A stretch of DNA of 64,000 nucleotides. It comes from Diabrotica undecimpunctata (Eukaryota; Arthropoda; Insecta; Coleoptera; Chrysomelidae). The translations under genes and the position numbers were made by a program. This document shows positions 43,835 to 55,102 of this stretch, piece by piece. The notes beneath the pieces are model-generated. The model searched no databases. It was given only the letters and a program-made list of their open reading frames with translations, and was not told the origin of the DNA. Location: positions 69,624,660-69,688,659 of the forward strand of contig NC_092810.1 of assembly GCF_040954645.1 (NCBI RefSeq). Direction: 5' to 3'. How positions within the stretch are numbered: the stretch's first letter is position 1; every line of letters begins with the position of its first letter.

Positions 43835-44690
43835 ATTTGCAAGATTTTTATTCCACTAGGGTACTTTCCTGTTCAAATTCCTCACAGCGCTTAAAGACAG
43901 TTATCTTTAAGCGCTGACATGACAATGAAATTGTACGGCGGTCACATCTACGTTCAATGTATGCCTTATCGTCCCTTTAATCTTACCCAACTCTTACCTA
44001 AATAATATTCCAGGTCTGCTTGACATGCTTCCCAATTTGTTTTTTACCAGCCAGTCTTCTGTGTTAAGGTCTTAATTTTGCCTCTTTAGACGGGTTCTGA
44101 TAGTTTCTTATTCAAGTTTTTTTTCGGGGATGCGGGTGAGGACTATGAGGCGCTTGTGCATATAATTTGGAACAATTATATTTAAGTTTACTCCCTCCCA
44201 CGGGCCCGCAATAGTTTCCACCACTTCGTCACTTCACATTCACACAGTCGTCCATTTTTTTTATACTCGTTAACACAGTTCACCCACATGATCCCTTCGC
44301 TAAACGATGTTTTATGGAACTGCAGAAGTTCATTTTGACCTCAGATAGGAGTCTCATCAAGTGCTTGCTCCAGTTTGTTTATGATCAAATTAGCTTAAGC
44401 AGGATCTAGTTGAGTATCAGAATGGTGTCTGTGTGCTACCACCATTCTAAATACTTTTGTCAGGGTGCTTTATGACTTAGTCTGCTCGTTAGAGCACCTT
44501 GGTTTCTTAGCAACTCTGTTACGAGGGGGGCGATGGTATTCTCCCGAAGTCTCTTTTTATCGTCGGGTGTTGCTGATTTGGATTTCTTAGTATTTGCTAT
44601 GGTATATGTTCCAGCAGCCATTTTTGCCGTTTTCTTATCTTCCTTTGTTGAGCTCTAGTGAGGCGTTATTTAAGACTTACTTATTTATTT
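43835..44690 (-). mobile_element. R1-like LINE, third decayed copy
   Basis: DNA at 44280-44640 follows the ORF1/ORF2 junction of the 27550-29290 copy base for base with many changes; for example ctaaacgatgttttatgg occurs in both, as does the tgctccagtttgtt tract. Bases 43850-44050 match the endonuclease end. All frames are broken. Confidence 0.7.
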
Positions 44691-44964
44691 TTTAATTCAA
44701 AAATTCGAAATTATACTTCACAATTTCGAATTTTCAAATTTTAAAAAATAATTCTTTGGTGTATGTGCTAAAAAGCAATTCTAGGGTACTAACAAGATCA
44801 GAAATTGTTTTTTGATCGAAACACCTTACAATTTTTAGAGCTTTATCTCCCGGTGATTGACTTTTAATTAATTTTATTTATAGTTTATAAGAAGAGAGTT
44901 TTAATTATATTATTTGTAGATTTGTACATATTTCAATTAAAAATTTGAATCATAATATTATTTC
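44691..44964. other. AT-rich spacer
   Basis: Contains a small inverted repeat (aaattcgaaatt and aatttcgaatttt near 44698-44740). Nothing else was recognised. Confidence 0.4.
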
Positions 44965-45620
44965 TAAAAAGATTCATTTATTAAAAGTAAAAATATTATT
45001 ATTTTCTTTAAAAAATTTTATAAAACGCAAAAATTTAATCGTATTCTACGACCACGCGGCATCTACATATAAAAATATCTAAAGTTACATTTGTTGCCCC
45101 ACTCTTTCATATTTTAGAAGCAATAATAGCGCTGACATGGGCGCTCTTTAGTGGTACTAAAATCTTGATCCACCTGTCACTGTCATTCTCTTCTTTTTCA
45201 TAACGTGTGATCAACATTTGCCGACGCCAGAGATATCTTACATATCTCTGGCCGACGCTCAAAAATTACTGAAACATCCTTCATTATAATATATACTATA
45301 TTCTACTATATTCTTCTATACTATATTCTTTGGTGATAGTGAACAATAACAGTTCGAGTTCGGGAACTAGATTTGTAGATTTTACTTCTTTAACTGTACC
45401 ACTATTCCGCTATTCCAGCTTCTAAAATATGGAAAGAGTGGAGCAATAAAATTTATTTTAGATATTTTCTTAAGAACTGTCGCATGGTCGTGTGCATAGA
45501 ACGCTAAGCTTTAAATTTTTGCATTTTATAAAAATAGAAATCAAATCCTACTCATGCATCATATTTTTTTTGCAGATAATAAAATATTATTTTAACTTTT
45601 AATTACTTTATTTTTAGAAC
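44965..45620. mobile_element. Long-TIR MITE (about 650 bp)
   Basis: Inverted arms of about 160 bp. The outer part is AT-rich (ttataaaacgcaaaaattta near 45018, its complement near 45530). The inner part runs to ccactctttcatattttaga near 45097, with its complement at about 45425-45445. Inside, the palindrome ccagagatat...atatctctgg sits at about 45231-45255. Exact ends are uncertain because the outer arms are AT-rich. No open frame is present. Confidence 0.6.
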
Positions 45621-45639
45621 TATAAAAAATACATACTGT

Positions 45640-46222
45640 GGTTGAAATTGTTAATTCAAATGTGTTAAGCCAGAATGGTATAATCTTACAGCAGAATTAC
45701 CAGGCATTAAAATTTTTGATGGAGCTTTATCTCATTTAGACATTCGAATCGTTGAATCGAAGCTGCAATTAAAAATTATGTAATTCTGTTTTGTCTACCG
45801 TCCAACATCACTCATGAGCGTCAACTTCTTTATAAATCAGTCTTCAGGAGTTTCGAATCTTACTGGGATGAGGAGGTGTTAAATTTTTGGGCGAACCATA
45901 ATAACTATATATAACCAAATATTTACGCCGATTTGGAAAAACGCATTGACGCAAAAAAATATTTTTGAAGCAACTGGGGTAGGCCATTGGCCATTCAATC
46001 CAAATGCTGTTCCGAATGCTGCCTTTGCCCCTAGTTGTCTGACACAACGAGACATTGAAACAATCGCCGAAGATTTTCAAGAAAATCCTGTAACCGAACC
46101 AGAAATTGAACCAACTGGTAAAAAGGCTACAAAAAAAGTGATACAGGGACAGTTCATATGACTGACTAAGTGCAAGTTTTTTTTTTGCAAACGGACTAAG
46201 TGCCAAAAAAGTTGACAGGCCA
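45640..46222 (+). pseudogene. Pogo-like transposase remnant, left part
   Basis: Broken plus-strand frames give DGALSHLDIRIVE (the second catalytic Asp block), then CFVYRPTSL followed by the HE.QPLD-like region, SFESYWDEEVLNFWANH, and an open stretch at 45926-46161 with NIFEATGVGHWPFNPNAVPN and AFAPS. The ...A...TG.WPFNP..... tract is the C-terminal signature of pogo/Jerky-like DDE transposases. The reading is interrupted at 46226 by the piggyBac derivative, and sequence with the same character resumes at 51151. Confidence 0.7.
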
Positions 46223-46457
46223 TTAACCCATTAACGCCGAGAAAAAAATTTTTTTGAATTTACGATTTTTTTATTTGAACTTTCATAAAGAAAGGTGTAA
46301 AATTAACCTACGTTTGGAAAAAAATAAATTTTTATTTCAAAATACACAAAAAACATGCTGTCACCATATGGGCCCTGTAGGCGTTCCAGGGTATACACAA
46401 AATATTATCTGAATTAAGTGTTTGTGTGAAATTTCATAAAACATTCTAAACATAAAC

Positions 46458-49400
46458 CAGGGACGTATTTATAGTTTTTTAATGGGGGGGGATCCTAATT
46501 TCCAAATTAAGTAAAACCGGGGCTTGGTTTTGAAATACCTTTGAAAAAAGTAATAAAAACAAATTTCTAAAAATTTTATTAAAACTTAAAATACCGTTTT
46601 ACAAAATTAAATTCATTCTCTTCCTTCTTTCAGCTAACTTATTTACAATTTCTGAGGAATTTAGACCTATTGTCACATTCCGATGAATACTCATGAGAGC
46701 TAATCCTGTAAGCCTCTCGTCTCCCATTCTATTTCTAAGATAAGTTTTTAACCGTTTAAGTGATGAAAAAGTACGTTCAGGTGTGGCAGTAGATACTGGA
46801 AGTGTTGCTAAAATTTGAAGAAGTTTCCTAACCGTTGGAAAAAAAATTTTATCACATCGGTCCATAGCTTCTAGTGCAGTAGACGGCTGTTCTTGATTGC
46901 ACCAGTGGTTGTGCCAAAGCTCATACTCACTTACTAAATGTTTTATTTCAACTTCCCTGAGAAATATTTCTCCGATTCCTGCTATACATTTCTTTGCTCT
47001 CTCAGTATTTTGGGTGCGATCTGGTAGAAGTAACTGAATTCCTGAAATTGCTTCTTCGTGAGGTTTAAAGCGAGCATCAAGCTCGGTCACTACATGTTGT
47101 ATAAATGGATAAAATATATTTCGCCGATAGTAAACTTCAGCAGTGTCCCCTGGTATATTATTGCGGTTCAATTGTCTCCTACTTACTCTTGGAACAGTTA
47201 TATCTGCTGAAATTAATTTTTTTGCTTCCTCAAAAAGATTTGAGAATTCACGTTCGTTACGAAGGTTCTGTAAAGTGGTTTTTATTGTTTTTACGTAACT
47301 GCAAGAGTCGGTTAAATCTACATTGACTTTTTGTAGGGTTCGGTTTAAGCTTGACGTATAGGAGAAAACCTTCCTTAAAATAGTTAGTGAAACTATAAAT
47401 TGACTGTTTTCCATTGCGACTTGTAACTGGTAAGCTTGGGTTGCAATTTCCCTTCCAGATTCTTGAAGTTCTTGAAGCACGGAATTTACTACAGGAAACA
47501 TCTCAGCAAATCTTTCGACGGCTGTATGTTTTTCTGTCCAGCGTGTCTCACAAAGCGAAATAAGCGTTGAATGAGGTGCTTCAATCTCGTCCGCAGTTCT
47601 TTTTAAAAGTCCATCCCGGAGTGCAGATTGCCGAAAGAAGTTAATTATACTTTTAATAGTTCCGATGCAGTTTCGTATTGCAGGGATCTCGCATGAATGA
47701 CCCAAAACTAAGTTTAATGTGTGCGCCACACAGTGTACGAATAGTGCTCGAGGATATTTGTCCATGATTATTGTTCTTACTCCTTTAAATCGTCCGCTCA
47801 TCACAGCCGCACCATCATAGCCCTGGCCAACTAAATTCTCCAAATCTAATCCAAACGACTTAAGTTTATCGATGATTGTCGTAGCTAGAGCTAATCCTGT
47901 TACTTCATCAACGTGTATAAATTCAATGAAATCCTCTCGAATAAGTGCCTTTCCAGAAGAGCAGTCTACATACCGAAGGCAAAGTGAGAGTTGTTGGTGA
48001 CGCGAAATGTCTTGAGTTTCGTCAGCAAGTACAGCAAAGAAACCTGATTGTTTCACTCTATTTATTATTTGCTCCTGAACAGCATTTCCACACAAATCAA
48101 TAATTTCATTTTGAATGACGGACGATGTGTACATAGCCCGAGAATGATTGCTTTGAGAAATAAGGTGATTTTTAAGTACTTCATCACCAGCTTGCGCACG
48201 AAAACGAAGTAGTGCACGAAAATTACCGTCATTATGTAGAGGATCTATAATACCGATTTCACCAGAGTCTTGATTTCCTCTCAAAGGCAATTCCTGCCGT
48301 CCGCAAAATAAGATTGTGTCCACTATGGCACATAGCCTCTCTCTATTTTCTCGGGCAATTTTTTTATTTTCTTCATTAAACGACTCTGTAATATCACGAG
48401 TTTGACCTTCCATAACGCTTACAAAATTTCTTGCCCGTTCAACAGCATATTTATGATAATTTGTATTTCGATGATGTTCCATTTTTTCCAGAGCTTTTTT
48501 CCAGTTATTAAATGGTTTTGTGACAAAACTTCCAAGTTTTTGATCACCGCGACCACCTTCGGTCTGTCCAAATAAAACGCACATTTTGCATAATGATCCT
48601 TGTAACATATTTGAATATACTAACCATGGATTCTTTTGGGTCCAATGACGTTGAAAACAAAGTTTTCTTTTACCACAGACGGGGAACTTAAAAGTCTCTG
48701 GAGGGGTCCAAGTTTCTTTTAAAACTGTTAATTTTTCTTCGTCATTTTTTGGATTATTTGATAAATATTTACCAAAATCGTAGTCCATACCAGAATCCAG
48801 ACCAGCTAAAAAAAATGCTTTAAAATGGTGAGAGATTAAAATTAAAGTAACTTACCATTGCTTGGTTCTCTGTTTCTATCTGAGGTGGAGAGAGTTGGAG
48901 CATCCCCATCTGTACTAATATCCATACTCGGCGTAGTTAGGATTTTATCGTTTTGAGGATTCGGTTCATCATTAGTTTTCCCCTTCTTTGGAAAAAATCC
49001 CAAAAGCGACTGCTGTAAAGTTCGTTTCATACTTCTTTCACTAAAACATTAATATTAAGCAATATCCAAATAATAATTATTATATTATCTATATATACGT
49101 AACGACACTGTAGATACTTACACAAACACCACAAAAATTTCGACAAATACAACAGTTTACTGGATTTGTACTTGTACGATAGCAACAAAATATAGAAAAC
49201 AATACACAAATCCACATATGCACCGGCCGGCCGACAAACAAGACTGGCACTAGACAGACAGCACTAGACTGCGACTCATATATAACCACCGTTCAGTGAT
49301 AAAATAAGTTGGGTCACTCTCGATTTAGCGCCGGTTTACCTGCCCCCGTCGTCTCACGCCCCGTACCTACCAAATTCTCACCGGTCAGTCCTCTCTAAAT

Positions 49401-49738
49401 TTCTATCGTTCAGGCACCGTTCAATGTATTTGCGGAGCGTTCAATATCATTTATGACTACCGGAAAAAAAATCTTTCGGCAAGAGCCGAGATCAAAAGAG
49501 TGAACCTACTATTTGGAATAGGTGTACGGTGATATAACTACTAATAGCGTTCTAATTCTAATAGGTATTAGTTTATCTGTATCTACGCTGCTACTGCGGA
49601 CCGACAGCATCCGTGCGCTGACTCATTAATTTATTTTTATTTTTTATACATGTAATATTGGATTAAAAGTAATAGTTTTGCATGGACTGCAAGGAGGGGG
49701 TTTGAACCCCCTAAACCCCCCCCATAAATACGTCCCTG
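46458..49738 (-). mobile_element. hAT DNA transposon, complete with 8-bp target duplication
   Basis: Ends CAGGGACGTATTTAT at 46458 and its exact complement at 49724-49738. Both flanks carry ACATAAAC (46450-46457 and 49739-49746), the 8-bp duplication expected of hAT elements. G- and C-runs follow the termini on both sides. It encodes one two-exon transposase that is uninterrupted throughout, so this may be a structurally complete, recently active element. It disrupts the cysteine-rich end of the piggyBac derivative. Confidence 0.93.
46599..49030 (-). CDS. hAT transposase, ZMYM1/TTF-type zinc finger, two exons
   Basis: Exon 1 is 48856-49030 (58 codons plus one base, starting MKRTLQQSLLGFFPKKGK). 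A 50-base GT/AG intron follows, then exon 2 at 46599-48805. The product is 793 residues with no stop. Domains: a TTF-type zinc finger (KRKLCFQRHWTQKNPWLVYS, then CKMCVLFG) near 95-130; a DUF4371-like region with FAVLADETQDISRHQQLSLC carrying the first catalytic Asp near 325; a second Asp in GQGYDGAAVMSGRFKGV near 390 and HCVAHTLNLVLG just after; and the C-terminal dimerisation domain with LATLPVSTATPERTFSSLKR near 735. Length and motifs match intact members of the group. Domesticated ZMYM1-like genes look similar, but the flanking TIRs and target duplication show this is the transposon itself. Confidence 0.92.
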
Positions 49739-51150
49739 ACATAAACCAACATCGCACTTGATACACATTGTACGCCCTTTGCTTATACAATTGAACCCGG
49801 CACATCTTCTTCTTTTTCCTTCTGGCACTACTACTACGTAATGGTTTAACCCATCAAATCTGACATCGTCTCCAACACGGCTGTTACTTCCAGCAGCTTT
49901 AGGCATTCGACCTGGACCTTTAGTTGTCGTTTTGTACTTTGCCAAATATGTCTAAAAATCCCAGTAACATGTAAGACTACGTAAATATGTAGTAAATTAT
50001 AACATTACCTGAGCAATACTTCGCCTAAACTCCAACTGGCTGATATTTCTGCCACTTTTGCGGTAGAGAATCCAAGCATTTTGTATAGATACATCAATAA
50101 GATATGTGAATATTGACCAGTACCACTTTTTTGATCTTACACCAATACGATAACTAAAACAATGTATGTTATTATATTATTATAATCAATATACTTTACA
50201 TACCAAGATACATTTGCATCCATCAGATCGGTGCCTTCCATGTTTTTATTGTATTTGGAAATTACATCCGGACGTGGTATAGGTACGTTTCTTTTATTTT
50301 TCCTTGAAAATCTCTCTACAGATTTCACTGGAGTAACCCCAAAACACGTACTGGCCTCTGTTACCACATTATTGTCCATCCACCTCACATAAAGAATACC
50401 ATGGAATACCATCAGTACTAAATTTGCTTTAGCGTCACTTTGTACCACAGTATGTAATTGCTCATTTGCTAAATCTTCAGATGTGTCCTCCACTCTCGTA
50501 CCATTTGAAAATACAACTTCAGCTAGAGCTAACAGTTGACGACTACTCAAATTTTCAACAGTTCCACCCTCATCTTCATCCCCTGAATCCTAATCGGTCA
50601 GATCCTGACAGTCAGGTGGCTGTATGTATATATCAGTGACTTCGTTATCAGATTAGTAGGCGATATCTAACGCTTCTTGAAGAGTTATTCCTCTGAAACT
50701 AAAATTATCGTATAAAACTATAGGTTAATACATATTGTCCGTAGTACGCCTACTGGTCCCATATGGTGACAGTGACGTTTACGAGGAAATTATGAAAAAC
50801 TAGAACCATATATTTAGAAAATCAACAAACAGTATTGCGAAAATACGTTTTTTAAATAAAATCGATCGCCTAGATATACAATAAAATAAATAAGATCCAC
50901 ATAATTTAACTTACCGTAACGGGATGTCCATATTTTCGTCGTCGAAAATAATCTGTCCAATAAAAAATAGCACAACCTCTCACTCGCGAGTACAACAAGC
51001 AACTGATCTTGTCAAGCGCATCCAATGAGCATTTTGAACGATTAGTTCTCAGTCAGTGGCTTTCAAATTAAATTTGTCAGTTAGTACACGCTAATAAATA
51101 TAGGGCGGTTTTGTGTCCCCATATGGGACCCGTAGGCGTTAATGGGTTAA

Positions 51151-51310
51151 TGCGAAAGCACAAGAAGTTACCAGAGATTTATTTAGTACACAATCTCATA
51201 GCTCAGCAAAACCAAAATCGAGTTTAAAAGAAAGAGTCATGGTACTGTTTCTGGTGTGATGAATATAGAGTGGCTGACAAGACAAGCGCAAAGCGCAAGT
51301 GTGTTCATTA
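51151..51310 (+). pseudogene. Pogo-like transposase remnant, right part
   Basis: Directly after the right TTAA of the piggyBac derivative the plus strand reads AKAQEVTRDLFSTQSHSS, and then, with shifts, a W.CDEYRVADKTSA and CVHYNRYIHEEC pattern. That looks like the zinc-binding tail found after some insect pogo-like transposases. It is taken as the continuation of 45640-46222. Confidence 0.5.
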
Positions 51311-53618
51311 TAATCGGTATATCCACGAGGAATGTAAATATCTATAGGATAAACAAAAGACGACAAGAACATATTTGTATGTCCTCATCTTCGATGTGTG
51401 TAAATGTGGATTTAAATTTGACTGATGTTCTGTGGCTTACAACAGAATTTGTTTAATTTGGCTCACTTGGCCATCTTTTCCGGGAAAGACCTCAATCACT
51501 CTTGTTAATACCCAATAAATAGGAGGAGTTTTGTCTTCAATCCACAAGACGAGATCATTGGGTTCTATGTTCTTAGGCGGGAGAAACCATTTAGGACGAT
51601 TTTGAAGGCTGTTCAAGTAGTCGACTTACCATTTTTTTCAAAACAATTATTGGAGTTTGGACATATGCTACCATAAATTGAGTCTATTTTCGGGAATGAG
51701 GTAAGATATTGTCCAATTAAGAAGTGTAAAGGAGTAAGGTAAATAAAATCAGAGAGATAATTTGAAAGAGAGCAAAGAGCCCTTGAATTAAGCACAGCTT
51801 TAATTTGAACGAGAACTGTGGCGAATTATTCGAACGTAAGCTTAATATTGCCCAGAAGCCTACGCATATGATGTTTTGCGCCCTTTATAGCACCACTATA
51901 AGGGGCTAGAGGAACTATAGTTTTCCAGCGAATGTGGAACGAGGCTGAAAATTATTTAATAGAGCGGGAGGTTTCATTTTCATTTAAAAATTTATAGAGA
52001 ATTTATAGGTGCAGGAAACGACTTCAATATGAACAGCTCGAGGCAACAGGCAACCGAAAGAACAATATAGGATTTTATTAAAGGAGCCTTGCGGAGGAAA
52101 TCTAATCTGACATGAGTGAACACTCGAGAGGAGTTTAAACGTTCTTTTGGAAAATCTGCCATAATCTAGGTAGCTGGTTTGGCACGGAACTTAAAACAAA
52201 CCATACTTTGGTGACTTTTTTTACTTCTCGTAGTCTATTCAAAGGCCAATATTTTAGACGAATTTGGGGCAGAGTACTTTGAGGACCTGAGTAACAGAGT
52301 CTGACATGTTATCTGTGGAGGATGAGACGGACTACACGTTTTTTTGAGGGAAGGGCAAGGGGATATCTTTGATCGAATGTAACTTCTGAGTTTCCAAGGC
52401 GGCCTCACACCCGGAGCATTTCATTTTCAATCAAAAAGGGATTTAGGGATAAACGACACTTATTTTTGGGTTGTGTTTCCATAAATCCAATTGAAATTGA
52501 TTAAAAAATGGAGGACCATGAAACCATAAGGAAGAGTTTAATATTTCAGTGGGTAGCATTCTTTGGGAGAGTATGTCGGCAGGATTCTCTTTAGACGGTA
52601 CGAACCTCCAGTGAGCGTTAGGAAAATTGTCTAGAATTTGTGCAACCCTACCTGTTACAAATTGGATCCAACTAGAAAGATGTAAACGAAGCCAAGCGAA
52701 AACAATTTCTAAATCCGACTACATATTTGTAGAATCTAATCGAGCTAATTTTTTTAACAATGTCGGTAATCTTTGCTGTGAGTTTACTACACAATAGCGC
52801 ATCCATGAATTCCAATCTTGTGAGGGTCAAGTGCTTTAGCGGACTCTTAGATGCTAGAGGGGAACAAGATACCTGTTCTGATTTATAATCACACGTAAGT
52901 AGATACAAGCTCCATAAGCCTTTAAACTTGCATCCGAGAAAGAGTGAATCTCAACGCCAGTGATTTCTTGACTTAAAAAGACATATCTAGGTATACTTAG
53001 ATGTATATACTTAGCTATACAAGTCCTTAAAATGAGAGAGACTGCTAACAAAAACTTAGCCACTGGTATCAATGGTACCATTGGTATAATGGTATCGTTC
53101 CAACTGATTTTGCAAATCCAGATTTTTTTGTATTATGAGCTTATTGACAACTATAACTGGATTAATAAGACCATGAGGGTCAAATATTTGGGAAATCATT
53201 GACAGTACTTCTGTCTTGGTATATGAGTTCTTTTCTTTAGGGTGAAATCTGGAAGAGAAATTGAGAAAGTGTCAATAAAGGATTAAACCTTAGAGCAATT
53301 ATATGGAGATATGACATTAGAAGAGTTCGAAGAAAGAGAAGAAATATTTTTTAGAAATCAGTCCGAGTTAGAACATCATTTATGTAGAGAAATACATGCT
53401 GGTCCTAGCAAACTAGATATTTCTTTATGAGCTTTGAGGAGACTTTGTTCATCATTAGCGAAGTAGAGAATGTCATCAGTTTAGAAACTATTTTGAAGAG
53501 CATCACTATGGCGCTTTTAGTTCCATATGTGACTGTTAGCAGTTCCAGAAAAGTTTGATCAATATTAATTTTAACCTGTCTGAACATCTTTTATATATCC
53601 GTTGTGAAAACAAAGGAA

Positions 53619-53820
53619 TATTATATATTATATATTATATATTATATATTATATATTATATATTATATATTATATATTATATATTATATATTATATATTA
53701 TATATTATATATTATATATTATATATTATATATTATATATTATATATTATATATTATATATTATATATTATATATTATATATTATATATTATATATTATA
53801 TATTATATATTATATATATA
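53619..53820. repeat. 7-bp satellite (TTATATA)n with duplicated flank
   Basis: About 29 tandem units of TTATATA. The sequence just before (ttatatatccgttgtgaaaa, 53591-53610) is repeated just after (53841-53862), as if the array lies between the halves of a local duplication. Long open frames across it (YIIYYIL repeats) are products of the period, not genes. Confidence 0.9.
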
Positions 53821-54057
53821 TATAAGGAATATTTATATAATTTATATATCCGTTGTGAAAACAAAAGAATATAATCTAAAGCGTAGCAAAATGTCAAAAA
53901 ATTCCATTTGAAGGGTAGGACATTTGAGTAGGATATCATTAAGCGAGAAACCACTAGAGGCTTTCATTGAACCATCGAGATCTAAGTTTTGTTGTTAAGG
54001 ATTCTTCCTTCAATACACAGTGATGCGGGAGGAAATATTAATTTTCTAATTTCCTAT

Positions 54058-54060
<3 letters not shown>

Positions 54061-54094
<34 letters not shown>
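54061..54094. repeat. (AG)17 microsatellite
   Basis: Seventeen AG units within the BEL/Pao remnant. Confidence 0.95.
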
Positions 54095-54095
<1 letters not shown>

Positions 54096-55102
54096 CACTA
54101 TTCTAGCATGCTCTAGAAGAAGATACTCACTAATGAAAGACTTATAATGAGCGTATGTATTTTCATTTTTTTGACAAGAACCTATTTTCTAAATTGATTA
54201 ACCTCTTATAGAGCTATTTTAAAATATTCACCAATTTTTTATAAGCATTTTCGCAGACAAGTGGAAGATATACTTCCACAGAAAACGACCTGAAGGTAAA
54301 ATAAGTGTGGTTTTATTAAATATTTGTTCAGCTAATTCATCATCGGGGGTTAATTTACTAACGTGGGGAACTTCTTCAATTTAGAGAAATTGTTGAATCA
54401 ATTTGTCTAAATTATTCTATTTGGATTCGGATTGTGCAAAGAGAAAAACATTTGACAGAGAAATAGCCAAGTTTGAACTCCGATGAAAGACATGAGGGGG
54501 AAGTGTACCAGAAATAACATAGCCTAAGTGGGTATTTTGAAGAATGGGAAGATTTTTTCCTATAGAAGTATGAATCTATCAGTCAATAATTCGCTATAGA
54601 TGTCACCAGCTAGAAGCAAATCAATTCTAGGGTACGAGGGATCTGCGAGAGTGAGATTATGTGGAACATTTGTTTTACTTCTATCCAGGGTTTATCATTT
54701 GATTTGACAGTGAGGTGTTTTAGAATATAGTTGATATCTGTAACTGTTTAAAATAAGCAGTGAGGTTGAACATCTCGACCAAATTTTAAGAAATGAATTA
54801 ATGCTGACTCATATTATCTAGAAACGCTCCGGTGTGCATGGTCCTGCCATCTTTGGTATAAACGGTCACTAAAGTTCTTCCAGTCATCGAAAAAAAAAAA
54901 CTTACCATGAAGTAAAAACTATATGTAAAATTGTATAATTTTTTTTATAATTTTTATTTTAAATTATGTTTTAAAATAGCTTGTTCTTTATTGTGAGAAC
55001 TATCATATATTTCTTTTTACAAACTTAAAAAAATAAACTGAATATTACGATTTTATTTTAGTACATCCTTTATTCAAATGTTATCGATATAATGAAAATT
55101 AA

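Larger units (their letters stand above)
46414..50930 (-). pseudogene. piggyBac-type transposase, catalytic core deleted
   Basis: The N-terminus (MDIPLR joined to GITLQEALDIAY) and an acidic stretch lead, after in-frame stops, to SSRQLLALAEVVFSNGT. Soon after comes GILYVRWMDNNVVTEAST with RKNKRNVPIPRPDVISKYNK and GTDLMD, which belongs near the end of the catalytic domain. The intervening segment with the first catalytic aspartates is gone. The C-terminus (GPGRMPKAAGSNSRVGDD, CIKCDVGLC then LECFMKFHTNT) is the cysteine-rich domain, cut in two by the hAT insertion between 49739 and 46457. The protein cannot be active. Confidence 0.8.
46227..51146 (-). mobile_element. piggyBac derivative with a hAT element inside
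   Basis: Terminal repeats CCCATTAACGCC at the left and its complement at the right, both next to TTAA (46223-46226 and 51147-51150), the target site diagnostic of piggyBac. Without the hAT insertion and its duplicated target it would be about 1.63 kb, shorter than autonomous elements. Coding remnants run leftward: a first exon ATGGACATCCCGTTACG near 50912-50928, an intron, ITLQEALDIAY with acidic stretch, then 50550-50137 with the C-terminal half, and 49945 to 46414 split by the hAT element. Confidence 0.85.
51440..54870 (-). mobile_element. Decayed BEL/Pao LTR retrotransposon
   Basis: Read leftward, broken frames preserve blocks in the correct BEL/Pao order. First is the aspartic protease region, IDLLLAGDIYSELL near 54600. 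RNase H follows with ITGVEIHSFSDASLKAYGACIYLR at 52960-52880 and SPLKHLTLTRLEFMDALLCSKL at 52830-52770. The integrase end comes last, YLNSLQNRPKWFLPPKNIEPNDLV with PPIYWVLTRVIEVFPGKDG at 51620-51450. The reverse transcriptase lies between (53100-54300) but is badly eroded and interrupted by a 7-bp satellite and a GA repeat. No LTR was identified. Confidence 0.8.

Noticed and set aside
46599..49030. Domesticated ZMYM1-like host gene
   Set aside because: The coding region sits between perfect TIRs with an 8-bp target duplication, so it is a transposon copy.
48842..49289. Minus-strand frames at 49027-49289 as extra transposase exons
   Set aside because: They lie upstream of the natural start codon at 49030, have no splice link, and fall in the AT-rich 5' region of the hAT element.
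53555..53911. Long open frames of YIIYYIL repeats
   Set aside because: They follow from the 7-bp TTATATA satellite, which is open in several frames; not genes.
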